Below are positions 7,485 through 15,021 of a DNA stretch of 20,856 nt, one piece after another. The translations under genes were made by a program, and so were the position numbers. The stretch comes from Polaromonas sp. (GTDB lineage: Bacteria; Pseudomonadota; Gammaproteobacteria; Burkholderiales; Burkholderiaceae_C): contig JAHFQQ010000001.1 of NCBI GenBank assembly GCA_023259235.1, positions 13,876-34,731 on the forward strand. Reading direction: 5' to 3'. Under the pieces are notes generated by a model. That model did no database searches and had not been told where the DNA came from. It saw only the letters and a list, made by a program, of their open reading frames with translations. How positions within the stretch are numbered: position 1 is the stretch's first letter; each line of letters begins with the position of its first letter.

Positions 7485-9731
7485 ATGACCACGCCCAACA
7501 CGGCCCGCACCAACAGCTACCGCCTTCAGGTGGCAACCGGACTCTTTCAGTTCATCAACGACCACGTGCTGCCCGGCACCGGCGTGGCCAGTGATGCCTT
7601 CTGGCGAGGTTTTGACGTCATCGTCACCGATCTGGCGCCGAAAAACATTGCCCTGCTGGCCGAGCGCGAGCGCCTGCAAGCCGAGCTGGACCGCTGGCAC
7701 AGCGCGCACCCTGGCCCGATCAACCTGGGCGACGCCGGCAGCCCCAATGGCATGCCGGCCTACCGCGCATTTCTGGAGCGCATCGGCTACCTGGTCGAGC
7801 CGCCCAAAAAGGCCCGCATCAGCACCACGAATGTCGATGCCGAGCTGGCCAGGCAAGCCGGCCCGCAACTGGTGGTGCCGATCCTGAACGCGCGCTACGC
7901 CCTGAACGCCGCCAACTCGCGCTGGGGCAGTCTGTACGACGCGCTGTATGGCACCGACGTCATCAGCGAGGCAAACGGTTGCGCCAAAGGCAAGAGCTAC
8001 AACCCCAAGCGCGGCGACAAGGTGATCGAATACGCGCGCTATGTGCTCGACCGTTGCGCACCCTTGCGCAAAGGCTCGCACATCGACTCGGTCGGCTACC
8101 GCATCAAGGACGGCAAGCTCGCCGTCAAGCTGGCTGACGGCAGCAACACCCGCCTGCAACACCCCGGGCAACTGGTCGGCTACCAGGGCGAAGCCAAAGC
8201 CCCGAGCTCGGTGCTGTTTGAACATAACGGCCTGCACCTGGATCTGCTCATCGACCGCGCAACGCCGATCGGTGCCAGTGACCCGGCCGGGGTCTGCGAC
8301 CTGGTGCTGGAAGCGGCACTCTCCACCATCCTGGATCTCGAAGACTCCATCGCCGCCGTCGATGCTGACGACAAGGTGCAGGCCTACAGCAACTGGCTCG
8401 GCATCCTGCAAGGCACGCTGACCGAGGAAGTCACCAAAGGCTCAAGCACTTTTACCCGTGGCCTCAACCCTGACCGGATCTACAGTGCGCCCAACGGCAA
8501 AAAGCCAGTGCGCCTGCATGGCCGCTCGCTCATGTTTGTGCGCAACGTGGGCCACCTGATGACCAACCCGGCCATCCTCTACACCGATGCCCAGGGCGCC
8601 GTGCGCGAAATTCCGGAAGGCATTCTGGACGCCGTCGTCACCACCGCCATTGCCATGCACGACTTGAAGCTTAGCGAGAAGGACGGGATTCGCAACTCGC
8701 GCAAGGGCTCGGTCTATATCGTCAAACCCAAGATGCACGGCCCGGCGGAAGTAGCCTTTGCCAGCGAGCTGTTTGGCCGCGTCGAGAAACTGCTCGGCCT
8801 GAGAGACAGCACCGTCAAGCTCGGCATCATGGACGAAGAGAGGCGCACCAGCGTCAACCTGAAGGCCTGCATTGCGGCAGCGGCCAGCCGCGTGGCCTTC
8901 ATCAACACCGGTTTCCTTGACCGCACCGGCGACGAGATGCACAGCGCCATGCAGGCCGGCCCGATGATCCGCAAGGGCGACATGAAAACCAGCGCCTGGA
9001 TTGCCGCCTACGAGAAGAACAATGTGCTGGTCGGGCTTGGCTGCGGCCTGCGCGGCAAGGCGCAGATCGGCAAAGGCATGTGGGCCATGCCCGACCTGAT
9101 GAAAGCCATGCTGGAGCAAAAGATTGCCCACCCACGCGCTGGCGCCAACACCGCCTGGGTACCGAGCCCGACCGGCGCCACCCTGCACGCGCTGCACTAC
9201 CACCAGGTGCTGGTCAGCGAGATTCAGAAAGAGATGGAAAAAATCAACGCCGACAAGCAGCGCGACAACCTGCTGCATGGCTTGCTGCAGGTGCCGGTGG
9301 CGGCCAACCCGAACTGGAGCGCCGCCGAGCGCCAGCAGGAGCTCGACAACAACGCCCAAGGCATCCTCGGCTACGTGGTGCGCTGGATCGACCAGGGCGT
9401 GGGCTGCTCCAAGGTGCCCGACATCCACAACGTTGCCTTGATGGAAGACCGCGCCACGCTGCGCATCAGCAGCCAGCACATCGCCAACTGGCTGCACCAT
9501 GGCGTCGTGACCAAGGCGCAGGTGCAGGAAACGTTTGAACGCATGGCAGCCGTGGTGGACCGGCAAAACGCCGGTGACCCCTTGTACAAGAACATGGCGG
9601 GCCACTTTGATACGTCCATGGCCTACAAGGCGGCTTGTGATCTGGTGTTCAAAGGGCTGACGCAGCCCAGCGGCTATACCGAGCCGCTGCTGCACGCCTG
9701 GCGGCTGAAAGTGAAGGCTGGCACGGCCTGA
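7485..9731 (+). CDS. glcB: Malate synthase G
   Basis: A 748-residue cytoplasmic enzyme that condenses glyoxylate with acetyl-CoA to give malate, in glycolate/glyoxylate use. The length fits monomeric isoform G (about 720-730 residues) rather than the shorter isoform A. Signature stretches are HGRSLMFVRNVGHLMTNPAI with catalytic Arg near residue 353, GIMDEERRTSVNLKACI near 445-461 and GDEMHSAMQAGP (Mg2+ ligands), then GVGCSKVPDIHNVALMEDRA with Cys641 and the catalytic base Asp655. Their 14-residue spacing equals that of C617/D631 in the E. coli enzyme. AGGA at 7471-7474 lies about 10 nt before the ATG. The gene is 58 nt after the exporter with no terminator between, so read-through from the dehalogenase operon is possible. 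A strong terminator follows at 9820. Confidence 0.97.
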   Translation: MTTPNTARTNSYRLQVATGLFQFINDHVLPGTGVASDAFWRGFDVIVTDLAPKNIALLAERERLQAELDRWHSAHPGPINLGDAGSPNGMPAYRAFLERIGYLVEPPKKARISTTNVDAELARQAGPQLVVPILNARYALNAANSRWGSLYDALYGTDVISEANGCAKGKSYNPKRGDKVIEYARYVLDRCAPLRKGSHIDSVGYRIKDGKLAVKLADGSNTRLQHPGQLVGYQGEAKAPSSVLFEHNGLHLDLLIDRATPIGASDPAGVCDLVLEAALSTILDLEDSIAAVDADDKVQAYSNWLGILQGTLTEEVTKGSSTFTRGLNPDRIYSAPNGKKPVRLHGRSLMFVRNVGHLMTNPAILYTDAQGAVREIPEGILDAVVTTAIAMHDLKLSEKDGIRNSRKGSVYIVKPKMHGPAEVAFASELFGRVEKLLGLRDSTVKLGIMDEERRTSVNLKACIAAAASRVAFINTGFLDRTGDEMHSAMQAGPMIRKGDMKTSAWIAAYEKNNVLVGLGCGLRGKAQIGKGMWAMPDLMKAMLEQKIAHPRAGANTAWVPSPTGATLHALHYHQVLVSEIQKEMEKINADKQRDNLLHGLLQVPVAANPNWSAAERQQELDNNAQGILGYVVRWIDQGVGCSKVPDIHNVALMEDRATLRISSQHIANWLHHGVVTKAQVQETFERMAAVVDRQNAGDPLYKNMAGHFDTSMAYKAACDLVFKGLTQPSGYTEPLLHAWRLKVKAGTA

Positions 9732-9748
9732 TGCACGGGCTGTAAATA

Positions 9749-9802
9749 GCTATTAAATTTATAGCTACTAGCGCCCGTTGTATATGCGCTAGAGGCTAAT
9801 TT
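9749..9802 (+). repeat. Short palindromic intergenic repeat (copy A)
   Basis: Between glcB and its terminator lies an element with inner inverted repeats: AATAGCTAT/ATAGCTA around 9746-9766, and TAGCGC (9769-9774) against GCGCTA (9786-9791). It could form a cruciform or a hairpin in the glcB transcript tail. I recall elements of this shape, with TAGCTRCTAGCGC followed about 10 nt later by GCGCTAGAGGC, as abundant between genes in Polaromonas/Rhodoferax-type genomes. A second, more divergent copy lies at 3190-3243. Confidence 0.65.
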
Positions 9803-9819
9803 ATCTATTAGAAACATCC

Positions 9820-9845
9820 AAACGGCACCTTCAGGTGCCGTTTTT
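9820..9845 (+). terminator. Strong hairpin terminator between glcB and res
   Basis: AAACGGCACCT (9820-9830) and AGGTGCCGTTT (9833-9843) are perfect inverted repeats around a 2-nt centre, followed by a T-run (9841-9845). It terminates glcB from the left. The res stop codon (TAA, 9844-9846) lies inside its right edge, so on the minus strand the same hairpin forms right after res, with a short T tract (TTTGG). It probably serves both convergent genes. Confidence 0.9.
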
Positions 9846-12588
9846 ATTGGGCAGCCACGGCAAACAACAAATAGTCCACCAGCCGCTTGTCTTCCGTCAC
9901 CAGATCGTGCGGAATCAAGAGATATTTCCAGGGCTTTGCACCAATCTTCTTCGCATGATCTGACGCATGTTTGCACCACAAGGCGCCCGCCTCGGCCTTG
10001 GCCTTGACTTCATCGGTGCCCAGCTCATTGCGCGCCTTGGTCTCGCACATCAGCAGGTACTGCGCGGTTTCCACCACGAAGTCGGGCACGTACTCGGGCT
10101 GCTCCACGCCGAGCTTGTAGAACAACTGGAACTGCCCTTTGGCCGGTTTGAACCACTTGTCGGCATCGCGCTCCAGAATCACCGCAAAACGCCGTTCGGT
10201 GTCCGAGTCAAACTTTTGCAGCGGGTACAGGCAGCGCGAGAAGTGGCCGAACACCATCTGCTTGATGCGGCTGGGCTCGTCCACCGTGTGGCGGTAGTCG
10301 TGCACCGGTTGTCCGGCGCCCACGGTGTAAGTGGGCTCCTTCAACGCAGTGAAGCCGCGCCGCACTTCCACCGCGTAGTCGGTGGCCGACTCATGGAAGT
10401 GGCCCATCATCTGCGCATGGATGTTCTTCGCAATCAGTTGCCGGTCCAGGTCCAGCACGTTGCGCACTTCGTCGGCTTCCGGCAAGTAGCTGCGCAGGTG
10501 CGCCACCATCTGCCCCGCCAGGTCGTACAGCAGGCTCGCGTGAACGGTGTAATCGATATCGTCAAAGTCAATCAGCGCGTGGACGATGTAATCCTCCAGC
10601 CGCCGCTCGGTGCGCCCGCTCTGCGCGGACAGCGTGAATTGCTCGTGCGTGCGCAGGGCCTGGCCCACCAGCGAACGGTCCTTGGGCTGCAGGTGCAGGC
10701 CGGCTACATCGAGCGTGAACGGTTTGAAGCCGCTCGTCACCTCGCCCTTGGGGACCACCGTAATGCGCGGAATATCGATGGTCTGCCTGACCACCACTTC
10801 CACCGTGCGGCGCACCACGTCAGCCAGGTCCAACTCCGGCGGTGCATCCGCGCCCGTCAGCAGGCTGGGCTGAACAGGCGGCAGACGTTCCTTCACCGCC
10901 TCGGCAATGCGAGCCTGCAACTCGGGTGCCAACAGCGCTCGGCGCGTGGGCGCGTCCTGCGGCCGCACTTCGTACTCGGCCAGCACCTGCATGACCGCAT
11001 GCGCGGCCTGCTGCTCTTGCGAGGTGGTGAACATGGGCGTCACCACGGGCAAGCCGCTGGCCACAGCTTGGGCGGCCGCATCGGCAGGCTCAGGCGCGTC
11101 CTGGCCCTGATTCAGCCCCAATGCCAGCGCCAGATTGGGCTGCACCGTCATGCTCTGCATGCCGTCGTCGAGCGCATTGGGCGCTTCCAGAATCAGGGTC
11201 TTGAGCTTGATCGGCGAATCGGCACGGTTCGCATCGTCAATGATTTCCTGAAACCGGTCGTGCGCAATGATGTTGAGCCGGTCCACCGCGGCAACACCCG
11301 TGCGCTTGCCATAGGGTAGCCGCAGGCCGCGGCCAATCGATTGCTCCACCAGCGTGCGCGCATTGGCGGCGCGCAGTGGCACGATGGTGTAGAGGTTGGT
11401 CACGTCCCAGCCCTCCTTGAGCATGTTGACGTGAATCACGATCTCGGTCGGCTCGTCCACGCTTTCCACGGCCAACAGGCGTCGGATCATTTCTTCCTCT
11501 TCCGCACCGGTTCTGCTGCTGTCCACCTGAATCACCTTGTGGCGGTAGCGCCCGCCAAAAAAGACGTCGGACTGCAGCCAGGCCAGCAGCGCGCTCGCGT
11601 GCGTGGTGTCGCGCGCAATCACCAGCATGAAGGGCTTGACCTCTTTCACACCGTTGGTGCGGGCATAGGTTTTCAGCTCCACCTTGGTGGTTTCGTGGAT
11701 GCGCACGCCGTCTTGCAGTTTGACGCGCTCCACTTCTTCGGGCGGCATGTTGCGCGCGTCAAAATTGCGCTGCGTCACCACGGCGGGCTCTTTCACAAAA
11801 CCGTCTTCCATGGCGCGGGCGAGCGGGTAGTCCATCACCACGTTCTTGAACGGCACCGGCCCTTTGGTGGTTTCAATGAAAGGGGTGGCCGTCACTTCCA
11901 GCCCGATCAACGGCTTGAGCTCGTTGATGGCACGCACCCCCGCGCTGGCGCGGTAGCGGTGCGACTCATCCATCAGCAGCACCAGGTCCGGCAGGCCCGC
12001 CAGGTAGTCAAAATAGCTCTGCCCGATGTATTCGCTCAGGCGCTTGATGCGCGGCGCCTTGCCGCCCCGCACCTCGGAATTGATCTTGGAAATGTTGAAG
12101 ATGTTGATGCTCACGGGCGACAGCAGGTCGCCCAGCGCCTGGGCGCGCTCTTCGTAGTTGTCGCCGGTGATGATCTCGGGCGGGTAGGCCGCGAACTCGG
12201 CCACGCCCTTGAACACATACTTCGGCGTGTTGGGCGTGAAGTCGGCAATCAGCTTGTCGTAAATCGTCAGGTTGGGCGCCAGCACAAAGAAATGCCTGAT
12301 GCCATGCGCCTGGAACAGGTAGCTGATGAAGGCGCCCATCAGCCGCGTCTTGCCCACGCCGGTGGCCAGTGCAAAACACAGCGACGGGAAATCGCGCTCA
12401 AAGTCTTGCAGCGCAGGGAACTGGCTTTTGAGCGTGGCCAAAATGGCGGCCACGTCGGCTGCGTCGCGGTTGGGGCGCAGCATGGCAGGTGCCGCCTCAA
12501 TGGCACTCGCCAGCTTGGCCAGCGACTCGGTTTGCGGCGGGCGCAGGCTCAGCCGGCCCGCGATATTGTTGACTTCGCGTTGACTCAT
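9844..12588 (-). CDS. res: Type III restriction enzyme, Res subunit (SF2 helicase plus PD-(D/E)xK nuclease)
   Basis: A 914-residue ATP-dependent restriction subunit that works in complex with Mod to translocate or slide on DNA and cut unmodified invading DNA. In order it has: Walker A ATGVGKT (75-81), a DEAD-box-like motif II MDESH (206-210), motif III TATP (233-236), motif VI QSIGRGLRLP (416-425), a long middle region, and a C-terminal nuclease motif PD (835-836) followed by ETK (849-851), the PD-(D/E)xK layout. Length and domain order fit type III Res. It starts within the stop of the 69-aa gene (ATGA) with little ribosome site of its own, so expression probably depends on upstream translation. 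All key motifs are intact. Long plus-strand frames here are shadows of this gene. Confidence 0.93.
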   Translation of the reverse strand: MSQREVNNIAGRLSLRPPQTESLAKLASAIEAAPAMLRPNRDAADVAAILATLKSQFPALQDFERDFPSLCFALATGVGKTRLMGAFISYLFQAHGIRHFFVLAPNLTIYDKLIADFTPNTPKYVFKGVAEFAAYPPEIITGDNYEERAQALGDLLSPVSINIFNISKINSEVRGGKAPRIKRLSEYIGQSYFDYLAGLPDLVLLMDESHRYRASAGVRAINELKPLIGLEVTATPFIETTKGPVPFKNVVMDYPLARAMEDGFVKEPAVVTQRNFDARNMPPEEVERVKLQDGVRIHETTKVELKTYARTNGVKEVKPFMLVIARDTTHASALLAWLQSDVFFGGRYRHKVIQVDSSRTGAEEEEMIRRLLAVESVDEPTEIVIHVNMLKEGWDVTNLYTIVPLRAANARTLVEQSIGRGLRLPYGKRTGVAAVDRLNIIAHDRFQEIIDDANRADSPIKLKTLILEAPNALDDGMQSMTVQPNLALALGLNQGQDAPEPADAAAQAVASGLPVVTPMFTTSQEQQAAHAVMQVLAEYEVRPQDAPTRRALLAPELQARIAEAVKERLPPVQPSLLTGADAPPELDLADVVRRTVEVVVRQTIDIPRITVVPKGEVTSGFKPFTLDVAGLHLQPKDRSLVGQALRTHEQFTLSAQSGRTERRLEDYIVHALIDFDDIDYTVHASLLYDLAGQMVAHLRSYLPEADEVRNVLDLDRQLIAKNIHAQMMGHFHESATDYAVEVRRGFTALKEPTYTVGAGQPVHDYRHTVDEPSRIKQMVFGHFSRCLYPLQKFDSDTERRFAVILERDADKWFKPAKGQFQLFYKLGVEQPEYVPDFVVETAQYLLMCETKARNELGTDEVKAKAEAGALWCKHASDHAKKIGAKPWKYLLIPHDLVTEDKRLVDYLLFAVAAQ

Positions 12589-12794
12589 GAAACGGTCTTG
12601 TCTTTGGGTGGAATACGCACCACCTGGCCCGAGCGCACGACGATCAAGTCTGTTCCGGTCTGCTGCGCTATCTGCCTGGCCCTCAACGCAGCACGTCGAA
12701 TGGCGAAGAAAGACCCTTTCAAGTCAGCCTCCAGGCCCGGCGGCACATCATCGTAGCCAGGCACGGGCTCGTTCACTTGCTTGGATGTGGTCAT
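12585..12794 (-). CDS. 69-aa partner protein of the zeta-like kinase, candidate antitoxin
   Basis: A 69-residue soluble protein with an acidic, proline-containing start and a helical, Arg/Ala-rich middle (RRAALRARQIAQQTGTDLIV), then a beta-like end VVRSGQVVRIPP. No domain is recognised with certainty. Small proteins with an ARxxAxxTGTxxVVxxxGxVVxI pattern are, as far as I recall, often encoded beside zeta-like kinases of this size, so an antitoxin or kinase-regulator role is inferred from position. The start at 12794 overlaps the kinase stop (ATGA) and has GGAG about 9 nt upstream; the stop overlaps the res start (ATGA). It is real by its tight packing on both sides. Confidence 0.7.
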   Translation of the reverse strand: MTTSKQVNEPVPGYDDVPPGLEADLKGSFFAIRRAALRARQIAQQTGTDLIVVRSGQVVRIPPKDKTVS

Positions 12795-13312
12795 GGCTTG
12801 TTGCTCCAGTCCATCAAAAGGGGCGTATCGCCCGAGTTGTCATAAAGTGCCCACTGATTCACCAGCGGTTGATACAGGTCGAGAAACAGCCGTCTGCCAG
12901 CGTCGAAACGGCGCCGAATCATTGCTTCTGGAATGTCATGGCCGCCTTGGCGGACGCGCTCAGCCACACGTTGAACCGCCATATCCGCCGAAGGCAAACT
13001 CAAAAAAAACAACTCAACGCGGTAACCCAACTGCCGCCATTGCGGAATCTGCCGCGCGTAGGCTCTGCCAGACAAAGTTGTTTCGAAGGCAAAACTTTCC
13101 TGGTTGGCAACATGCTGCGCGATAGCCTCCAGCATCAACCGCCCGGCCTGGATGGCCGCGCGCTCTGGCGCGAAGGGTGACAGCCCGGCGGCAATCAAGT
13201 CTGCGTTGACGAAAACGGGGCAGCCCGCCTCCTGAGGCAAGAACTCCCGCGCAAATGTGGTTTTTCCCGCGCCATTCGGCCCGGCAATGATGATGATCCT
13301 GGGCTGCGTCAT
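12791..13312 (-). CDS. Zeta-toxin-like P-loop kinase
   Basis: A 173-residue P-loop kinase of the zeta-toxin/COG4185 type. Motifs: Walker A GPNGAGKTT (11-19) after a hydrophobic strand RIIIIA, FVNADLIAAGLSP (34-46, the position of the catalytic Asp in zeta toxins), FAFETTLSG (74-82) and a lid-like RVRQGGHDIPEAMIRRRF (119-136) with the arginines expected to contact phosphate. Zeta toxins phosphorylate UDP-N-acetylglucosamine and block wall synthesis; whether this short relative does so is unproven. It is coupled to mod upstream (ATGA, with GGGGAG 5 nt before the start) and to the 69-aa gene downstream (ATGA). The order kinase then small protein is the reverse of classical epsilon-zeta. It could guard the restriction system or act as its effector. 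Confidence 0.82.
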   Translation of the reverse strand: MTQPRIIIIAGPNGAGKTTFAREFLPQEAGCPVFVNADLIAAGLSPFAPERAAIQAGRLMLEAIAQHVANQESFAFETTLSGRAYARQIPQWRQLGYRVELFFLSLPSADMAVQRVAERVRQGGHDIPEAMIRRRFDAGRRLFLDLYQPLVNQWALYDNSGDTPLLMDWSNKP

Positions 13313-14991
13313 GTCCGCTCCCCGGCGGCCGCGCCAAACAAATCATCCTGCGCGGGAGGCGCATCCACCTTCTTCTGCGCCATCGGCAGGTTGGCCACGT
13401 TCAGGCTGTAGTCGTCATGGCCCCATTCGCAACGGTCTTTCACCATCTTGGGGATTTTCTTGAGCGTGAGGTTGGACCAGCGCTCGGCCGCTTGCGTAGC
13501 CGTCACGCCCCGGTAAGCACCGCAGCACACCAGCAGGCTGCGCGGGTCATGCGGGTCCGCGCCGACCTCGTGGCTCAAGGCTTCGAGTTGCTCCGGCCCC
13601 AGCGTTTGGGTGGTGACATAGATAAAGTCACTCTCGCTGCTGCGCCCCTGCTGCCACCACAGCAGCTCGGACGGCGCGTAGGTAAAACCTTCGAGCTTGC
13701 ACATGGCAGCGGTCAGCATGGCGGCGTCGTACTCGGGGTTGATGACCAAGTTGCCCCAGCGGTCGGTGGACAGCAGCGTGGGCGCCAGCTCGTAGTAGCG
13801 AAAACCACCGCCGCCCTGCCAGCCGGTGGTCTGCGTCACGCCGCCGGGGTCTTGCCCGTCAATGACTTTTTGCATGCGCGGCACGATGTGCGTGTGGCAA
13901 TGCTCGCCCAGCTCCACCATGATCCAACGCCGGCCCATTTTGTGGGCGACTGCGCCGGTGGTGCCGGAACCGGCGAAGGAATCGAGGACGAGGTCGCCGG
14001 GGTTGGTGGCGATTTCCAATACACGCTTCAACAGCCTTTCAGGTTTTGGAGTGTCGAATACGTTCGCAGAATTGAATGCTCTTACTTCGAGTTTTGCTTC
14101 ATGGTTATGACCAACTTCTTCATTCGGCCAGAACGTCGCTGGAGGACGGCTTGCATCTACTTCAATGTGCTGTTTGACATAGATTTCCCATCGCCCGTCT
14201 TTATTCACGAATTCAAGCTGATCCGCGTTGGCAGAGATGTTGTCTTTTTTCCACCGCCAACGCCCCTCTGTACCGTCTGGCTTGATTGGTAGGACTATTG
14301 AGCCGTCAGGTGCTTCAATCTCGTACCACATTGAAGGTCGATCTTGTCGGAGTGATTCCGAACCTTCTTTTCGCAATGACCGCCGACGGTAGTACTTTTG
14401 CGCCTTCTCATCGAAGTAGCCAAACTGGGCTGAGTTTTGCTCTCTGAAAAGCTGCTTCGGTTTGAACGCATCCTTCACCCGATAGACCAAAAGATGGTCG
14501 TGCGAAACACTAAACCCGCGTGCATCCATGCGTTCGCTGTAGACCTTCTGCCAAAAACAGTTCGCCACGAAGTTGCTTCGCCCAAACACCTCATCACACA
14601 AAACCTTTAGGTAATGCGCCTCGTTGTCATCAATCGTGATCCACAGCGAGCCATCATCAGACAGCAGGCGCCGGATGATCTCCAGCCGATCCCGCATCAG
14701 CCCCAGCCAGATCGAGTGCTCCAGCCCGTCGTCATAGTGCGTGAACGCGCTGCCCGTGTTGTACGGCGGGTCGATGAACACGCACTTCACCCTGCCCGCA
14801 AACTCCGCCTCCAGGGCTTTGAGCGCCAGCAGGTTGTCGCCCTTGATGAGCCGGTTGTCAAAAATGTCCTTGTCAGTCACCCGCTGTTTCGCGTGGTAAC
14901 TGTGCGCCGGGTCCTCCAGCAAAATCCGCGGCTCCAGCCGCGGCCGCTGGTCTTTGCCGATCCAGGTGAGTTCTAGTTTTTGGTTGCTCAT
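13309..14991 (-). CDS. mod: Type III DNA N6-adenine methyltransferase, Mod subunit (beta class)
   Basis: A 560-residue DNA methyltransferase that sets the recognition site for both modification and restriction. The beta-class motif order is visible: catalytic motif IV DPPYNTG (74-80) precedes the AdoMet motif DSFAGSGTTGAVAHKMGRRW (from residue 337). The target-recognition region lies between them, about residues 145-325. The C-terminal third (residues 380-560) probably contacts Res. The start at 14991 has only a weak ribosome site and lies 30 nt after rloC. DNA encoding the recognition region is AT-richer (14041-14100 has 25 G/C in 60) than the flanking catalytic parts (14641-14700 has 38 in 60), suggesting domain exchange. 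No simple-sequence repeat that would phase-vary the gene is present. Confidence 0.94.
   Translation of the reverse strand: MSNQKLELTWIGKDQRPRLEPRILLEDPAHSYHAKQRVTDKDIFDNRLIKGDNLLALKALEAEFAGRVKCVFIDPPYNTGSAFTHYDDGLEHSIWLGLMRDRLEIIRRLLSDDGSLWITIDDNEAHYLKVLCDEVFGRSNFVANCFWQKVYSERMDARGFSVSHDHLLVYRVKDAFKPKQLFREQNSAQFGYFDEKAQKYYRRRSLRKEGSESLRQDRPSMWYEIEAPDGSIVLPIKPDGTEGRWRWKKDNISANADQLEFVNKDGRWEIYVKQHIEVDASRPPATFWPNEEVGHNHEAKLEVRAFNSANVFDTPKPERLLKRVLEIATNPGDLVLDSFAGSGTTGAVAHKMGRRWIMVELGEHCHTHIVPRMQKVIDGQDPGGVTQTTGWQGGGGFRYYELAPTLLSTDRWGNLVINPEYDAAMLTAAMCKLEGFTYAPSELLWWQQGRSSESDFIYVTTQTLGPEQLEALSHEVGADPHDPRSLLVCCGAYRGVTATQAAERWSNLTLKKIPKMVKDRCEWGHDDYSLNVANLPMAQKKVDAPPAQDDLFGAAAGERT
14884..14991 (-). 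repeat. Direct repeat H: 5' end of the intact mod gene
   Basis: Counterpart of 17409-17519. Nucleotide similarity is visible at both ends, for example CAAAATCCG and GTGAGTTC-AGTTTTTG on the plus strand, but the copies are clearly diverged, pointing to different mod alleles rather than a fresh duplication. Confidence 0.75.
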
Positions 14992-15021
14992 GAAAATAGT
15001 TTCTCGGGGCGCGGCGTTTGT

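Noticed and set aside
8442..9695. 417-codon minus-strand frame opposite glcB
   Set aside because: Shadow of malate synthase G; composition is biased and no domain is recognisable.
9749..9802. CRISPR repeat or attachment site
   Set aside because: Only a single intergenic copy with inner palindromes and one diverged copy inside a gene; no spacer array and no integrase.
9967..12756. Long plus-strand open frames of 450 and 471 codons opposite res
   Set aside because: They are antisense to a gene with intact helicase and nuclease motifs, have His/Arg/Gln-rich composition typical of high-GC shadow frames, and lack ribosome sites or recognisable domains.
13309..14991. Phase-variable (phasevarion) mod gene
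   Set aside because: I found no tetra- or pentanucleotide tandem repeat or long homopolymer in mod that could switch the frame.
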